From positions 1 through 8,477 of the forward strand of contig DGWE01000061.1 of NCBI GenBank assembly GCA_002396065.1: a stretch of DNA of 8,477 bases. Reading direction: 5' to 3'. Positions 5,880-8,477 of the stretch are shown here, one piece after another. Every line of letters starts with the position of its first letter. Within the stretch, counting starts at the first letter, position 1. Source of the stretch: Eubacteriaceae bacterium UBA4266 (GTDB lineage Bacteria; Bacillota; Clostridia; Eubacteriales; Eubacteriaceae). The position numbers and the translations under genes are program-made. The notes beneath the pieces were generated by a model. The model was not told the DNA's origin and ran no database searches. It saw only the letters and a program-made list of their open reading frames with translations.

Positions 5880-7145
5880 ATGGATATGGAAACGAAATGT
5901 CTGCACTCGGGTTACACGCCGAAAAACGGAGATCCGCGGGTGGTGCCGATCGTGCAGAGTACGACCTACGTTTACGATTCGACGGATGAAATCGCCGGCG
6001 TCTTCGACGACCCGACGAAGAGCATCATTTACTCGCGCTTTGCGAACCCGACGGTCATGGCCGTGGAAGCCAAGGTCGCCGATATGGAAGGCGGCGTCGG
6101 CGCGATGGCGACGTCCAGCGGCCAGGCGGCCAACCTGCTCGCCATTTTAAACCTCTGCGCGGCGGGGGACAGCTTCATCGCGACGCCGTCGGTTTACGGC
6201 GGGACCCTGAACCTGTTCAACATCACGCTGAGACGCCTCGGCATCGAATGCATTTTCGTCGACGAAGAAGCCTCAGAGGAAGAAATTCAGGCGGCCTTCA
6301 AGCCGAATACCAAGGCTGTATTCGGCGAAACCCTGGCCAACCCGGCACTGACGGTGTTTGACATCGAAAAATTTGCGAAGATCGCCCACGCCAACGGCGT
6401 GCCGCTGATCGTCGACAACACCTTTGCGACGCCGGTACTCTGCCGACCCTTCGAATGGGGCGCCGACATCGTGACCCACTCGACGAGCAAGTACATGGAC
6501 GGCCACGCGCTGCAGTGCGGCGGGATGATCGTCGACAGCGGCGAGTTCGACTACACCAACGGCAAATTCCCGGAATTCACCGAACCGGACGAAAGCTACC
6601 ACGGCATTGTCTACACCGACAAGTACGCCGACGCGCCGTACATCACCAAGGCGCGGATGCAGCTGATGCGCGATTTCGGCTGCTACCCAGCGGCCCACTC
6701 GGCATTCCTGCTCAACCTCGGGCTCGAAACCCTGCCGGTTCGGATGCGCCAGTACTGCGACAACGCGATGCAGGTGGCGACCTTCCTCGAAGCGGCCGAC
6801 GGAATCGCCTCGGTGACTTATCCGGGCCTGCCGGGAGACCGCTACCATCAGCTGGCTGAAAAATACCTGCCGGACGGCGCGAGCGGCGTCATTTCCTTCG
6901 TCGTCGAAGGCGGACGGCCCCAGGCCGTTAAATTTATGGACAGCCTGAAGCTGGCGTCCAACGAAGTCCACGTCGCGGACATCCGCACCTGCGTGCTGCA
7001 CCCGGCGTCAGCGACCCACCGCCAGCTCACCGACGAACAGCTCGTCGCGGCGGGCATCGACGGCGGTATGATCCGCCTGTCGGTCGGGCTCGAAAGCGTC
7101 CACGACATCATCGAAGACCTTAAACGGGGGCTGGCTGCGCTGTAA
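5880..7145 (+). CDS. metY: O-acetylhomoserine sulfhydrylase-type PLP enzyme
   Basis: A 421-aa cytoplasmic enzyme of the Cys/Met metabolism PLP family (fold type I). It probably makes homocysteine or methionine precursors from O-acetylhomoserine and sulfide or a thiol. K204 in HSTSKYMDGHA is the PLP lysine and D179 in VDNTFATP pairs with the pyridine nitrogen. YSRFANPT (51-58) and SSGQAA (79-84) bind cofactor phosphate. Y106 in SVYGGT stacks on the ring. The residue two after that Tyr is Gly, not the Cys of methionine gamma-lyases. The block YPAAHSAFLLNLGLETLPVR is typical of MetY. Both points favour sulfhydrylase, though gamma-lyase activity cannot be excluded. ATG 5880 follows AAGGAG (5864-5869). 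It is cotranscribed with the downstream hydrolase (25-bp gap). It is strikingly GC-rich at third positions. Confidence 0.87.
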   Translation: MDMETKCLHSGYTPKNGDPRVVPIVQSTTYVYDSTDEIAGVFDDPTKSIIYSRFANPTVMAVEAKVADMEGGVGAMATSSGQAANLLAILNLCAAGDSFIATPSVYGGTLNLFNITLRRLGIECIFVDEEASEEEIQAAFKPNTKAVFGETLANPALTVFDIEKFAKIAHANGVPLIVDNTFATPVLCRPFEWGADIVTHSTSKYMDGHALQCGGMIVDSGEFDYTNGKFPEFTEPDESYHGIVYTDKYADAPYITKARMQLMRDFGCYPAAHSAFLLNLGLETLPVRMRQYCDNAMQVATFLEAADGIASVTYPGLPGDRYHQLAEKYLPDGASGVISFVVEGGRPQAVKFMDSLKLASNEVHVADIRTCVLHPASATHRQLTDEQLVAAGIDGGMIRLSVGLESVHDIIEDLKRGLAAL

Positions 7146-7170
7146 AAATTGTTTTAAATAAGGAGGAACC

Positions 7171-7695
7171 ATGGAACGGATATTGATCGTCATCGACATG
7201 CAGAAGGATTTTATCGACGGGGCATTGGGAACCAAGGAAGCGGAAGCCATCGTACAGCCGGTGATCGACAAAATCGCGGCAGCGCCGAAGGCGAATGTCT
7301 ACGCGACCCAGGACACCCACCCGGCCAATTATCTGGACACTCAGGAAGGCGCCAATCTGCCAGTGCCTCACTGCATCAAGGGGACGCCGGGATGGGCCCT
7401 TGAGCCGCACATCGCGGCCATGATTCCACCGGATCACATTATCGAAAAGCCGACCTTTGGGTCGGTGGCGTTGGCGGAGCGCATGGCCAAGATCGCGGCG
7501 GAGCGGGACATCGAAATCGAGCTCGTCGGGCTGTGCACTGACATCTGCGTCGTCTCCAACGCGCTGATGCTCAAGGCGTTCATGCCGGAGGTGCCGGTGA
7601 CGGTCGACGCGCGGTGCTGCGCTGGCGTCACACCCGAAAGCCACGCGGCGGCCCTTCAAACCATGGCGGCCTGCCAGGTAAAAATTCTTTCGTGA
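7171..7695 (+). CDS. Cysteine hydrolase, nicotinamidase/isochorismatase fold
   Basis: A 174-aa cytoplasmic hydrolase. The catalytic triad is visible as D9 (IVIDMQKDF), K93 (IIEKPTFGS) and C126 (GLCTDICVVSN). Candidate metal ligands D48 and H50 (TQDTHP) and H67 (PVPHCIKGTPGW) resemble the metal site of nicotinamidases such as PncA. Length is close to the short end of the family. Deamidation of nicotinamide or a similar amide is therefore plausible, but substrate cannot be fixed because many family members act on other amides. ATG 7171 follows AGGAGG (7161-7166) by 4 nt. It is the second gene of the metY operon and the last before the terminator at 7716-7750. A metabolic link to the sulfhydrylase is not obvious. 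Confidence 0.88.
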   Translation: MERILIVIDMQKDFIDGALGTKEAEAIVQPVIDKIAAAPKANVYATQDTHPANYLDTQEGANLPVPHCIKGTPGWALEPHIAAMIPPDHIIEKPTFGSVALAERMAKIAAERDIEIELVGLCTDICVVSNALMLKAFMPEVPVTVDARCCAGVTPESHAAALQTMAACQVKILS

Positions 7696-7711
7696 AAAAG
7701 AGAAAAATTTT

Positions 7712-7753
7712 AATTAAAAAACTGCGATCTGGTAAGACCGCAGTTTTTTTGAT
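7712..7753 (+). repeat. Left copy of a 42-bp direct repeat containing a terminator
   Basis: Positions 7712-7753 are identical to 8427-8468, an offset of 715 bp; matching ends abruptly on both sides (T/C at 7711/8426, A/G at 7754/8469). The repeat is almost exactly one terminator: an A-run and CTGCG (7716-7726), an inner A/C mismatch, TC/GA pairs, a TGGTAA loop, then CGCAG and seven Ts (7739-7750). This copy ends the metY-hydrolase operon. Confidence 0.93.
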
Positions 7754-7778
7754 AATCACCTTAAAATCATCTATTCGA

Positions 7779-7807
7779 TTGACAATGTAAACCGAAGCAA
7801 CTATAAT
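7779..7807 (+). promoter_or_regulatory. Perfect consensus promoter of the toxin-antitoxin operon
   Basis: TTGACA (7779-7784), a 17-bp spacer and TATAAT (7802-7807) match the sigma-A consensus at all 12 positions. The predicted start near 7814 falls close to the ribosome binding site of the antitoxin gene. Such a strong promoter fits the autoregulated expression usual for type II modules, where the RHH antitoxin represses it. I did not find a clear operator palindrome. Confidence 0.88.
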
Positions 7808-7829
7808 AAACGTGAAAGGAGATGATTCT

Positions 7830-8105
7830 ATGGCGACAGTTCCAACTCAAATCCGAATTGATAAAGATGTCAAAGAACAGGCAAATGCATTGTTTCACGA
7901 TCTTGGTCTCGACATGTCCGGAGCAGTGAATATTTTTCTCCGTCAGTGCATCATGCACGATGGCCTGCCTTTTGAAGTTGAACGTCCGAGATACAGTGCG
8001 CGCACGATTGCCGCAATGAATGAGGCACGAAGAATCTCCCGTGACCCTGACACACCGGGTTATGATTCGCTTGAAGACTTGAAGGCGGCGCTGCTTCAGG
8101 ACTGA
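7830..8105 (+). CDS. RelB/DinJ-family antitoxin
   Basis: A 91-aa type II antitoxin. The N terminus ATVPTQIRIDKDVKEQANAL is the ribbon-helix-helix DNA-binding arm of RelB/DinJ proteins, followed by FHDLGLDMSGAVNIFLRQCI (residues 22-41) and GLPFEV, the standard DinJ pattern. The C-terminal half (about 53-91, with a YDSLEDLKAAL helix at the end) should wrap and neutralise the toxin. It should bind its own promoter alone and, more tightly, with the toxin. ATG 7830 follows AAAGGAG (7815-7821) by 8 nt; the GTG at 7812 would put the ribosome site inside the gene. Its stop overlaps the toxin's ATG by one base (TGATG), a coupled arrangement. Its GC content is visibly lower than that of the metY operon. 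Confidence 0.92.
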   Translation: MATVPTQIRIDKDVKEQANALFHDLGLDMSGAVNIFLRQCIMHDGLPFEVERPRYSARTIAAMNEARRISRDPDTPGYDSLEDLKAALLQD

Positions 8106-8383
8106 TGTACACAGTAAAGTTCACATCTGCTTATAAGAAAAGTTACAAGCGGATTTTGAAGCGCGGTCTGGATGTTTCTTTGCTGGATCAGGTTGTTGAG
8201 GCGCTTCGTCAGGGAAGACCTCTTGCAGCAAAACACCGCGATCACATTTTGAAAGGCCGTTACGCAGGCTTCCATGAATGTCATATCAAACCGGATTGGC
8301 TGCTCATCTATTTGATTGAAGATGACATTTTGACATTGACTTTAGTCGATACCGGAAGCCATGCAGATGTATTCGATATGTAG
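8105..8383 (+). CDS. YafQ-family mRNA interferase toxin
   Basis: A 92-aa ribosome-dependent endoribonuclease toxin of the RelE superfamily. By alignment from memory with E. coli YafQ, every active-site residue is present: H47 (RDHILKG), H60 and D64 with W65 (CHIKPDWLLIY), H86 (TGSHADVF) and F90. Start, lysine-rich first helix and end all match family length, so it is likely functional. Translation is coupled to the antitoxin through a one-base stop/start overlap, with no separate strong ribosome site. It cuts mRNA in translating ribosomes when the antitoxin is degraded. A hairpin and then the right-hand repeat copy (terminator) follow. The whole module sits between identical terminators. Confidence 0.93.
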   Translation: MYTVKFTSAYKKSYKRILKRGLDVSLLDQVVEALRQGRPLAAKHRDHILKGRYAGFHECHIKPDWLLIYLIEDDILTLTLVDTGSHADVFDM

Positions 8384-8410
8384 CATTTACCGCAAAGCGC
8401 GGTTGAATGC
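8383..8410 (+). repeat. Imperfect inverted repeat after the toxin stop
   Basis: GCATT (8383-8387) and ACCGC (8389-8393) pair with GCGGT (8399-8403) and AATGC (8406-8410). The loop is 5 nt (AAAGC) and a 1/2-nt bulge sits mid-stem. No T-run follows, so it is not itself a terminator. It could protect the 3' end of the toxin mRNA or mark an end of the inserted cassette. Its role is unknown. Confidence 0.5.
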
Positions 8411-8426
8411 TTCGCAAAACGGATTC

Positions 8427-8468
8427 AATTAAAAAACTGCGATCTGGTAAGACCGCAGTTTTTTTGAT
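8427..8468 (+). repeat. Right copy of the 42-bp terminator repeat
   Basis: Identical over 42 bp to 7712-7753. It serves as the Rho-independent terminator of the toxin-antitoxin operon (stem arms at 8431-8441 and 8454-8465, seven Ts at the end). The window ends 9 bp further on, so what lies beyond cannot be judged. Confidence 0.93.
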
Positions 8469-8477
8469 GCTGTTTTT

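Noticed and set aside
6273..7001. Minus-strand open frame within metY
   Set aside because: Shadow of a strongly biased GC-rich gene; no start signal and no recognisable domain.
7120..7659. Minus-strand open frame opposite the cysteine hydrolase
   Set aside because: Covers the hydrolase and its ribosome binding site in antisense; Arg/Asp-rich composition typical of shadow frames.
8399..8410. Integron attC site suggested by GTTGAAT after the toxin
   Set aside because: Only one core-like heptamer fits; there is no matching partner core, no integrase and no cassette array in view.
1..8477. CRISPR array, tRNA, rRNA or insertion sequence
   Set aside because: No regularly spaced short repeats, no cloverleaf or rRNA sequence, and no transposase or integrase-like protein in any frame.

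Overview
The window looks like the chromosome of a low-GC-phylum (Bacillota, Clostridia-like) bacterium whose core genes are themselves fairly GC-rich. Supporting signs are strong AGGAGG-type ribosome binding sites, consensus sigma-A promoters, compact operons and Rho-independent terminators. The gene set (iron alcohol dehydrogenase, flavodoxin, LysR, MetY, a RelB/YafQ pair) fits a gut or oral anaerobe. I cannot name the genus from sequence alone.

Layout. Positions 20-54 hold the terminator of an off-window gene. Positions 185-1245 (+) hold a flavin reductase-family protein and an HxlR-family redox-type regulator, each with its own start signals and both less GC-rich than what follows. A bidirectional terminator at 1277-1319 separates them from a four-gene minus-strand operon (4037 down to 1352): a 68-aa MerR-tail-like protein, a carboxymuconolactone decarboxylase-cupin fusion, a flavodoxin and an iron-containing alcohol dehydrogenase. 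A LysR regulator (4185-5090, +) is divergent from this operon. The short shared intergenic region carries two promoters and a T-N11-A inverted repeat, so LysR very likely controls both itself and the operon. The operon reads as a redox or carbonyl/electrophile detoxification unit.

Downstream, convergent with and overlapping the end of lysR, lies a wrecked MATE efflux gene (5624 down to 5050). It has lost two internal blocks and its frame, yet keeps a consensus promoter and a structured leader with a terminator-like hairpin. Divergent from it is a two-gene plus-strand operon (5880-7695): an O-acetylhomoserine sulfhydrylase-type PLP enzyme, then a nicotinamidase/isochorismatase-fold cysteine hydrolase, ending in a terminator.

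The right end holds a RelB/DinJ-YafQ toxin-antitoxin module (7830-8383) with a perfect consensus promoter. It is bracketed by two identical 42-bp copies of the terminator (7712-7753 and 8427-8468), giving a 715-bp repeat unit. This looks like a cassette inserted at, or carried with, a terminator, and is the most unusual structure in the window.
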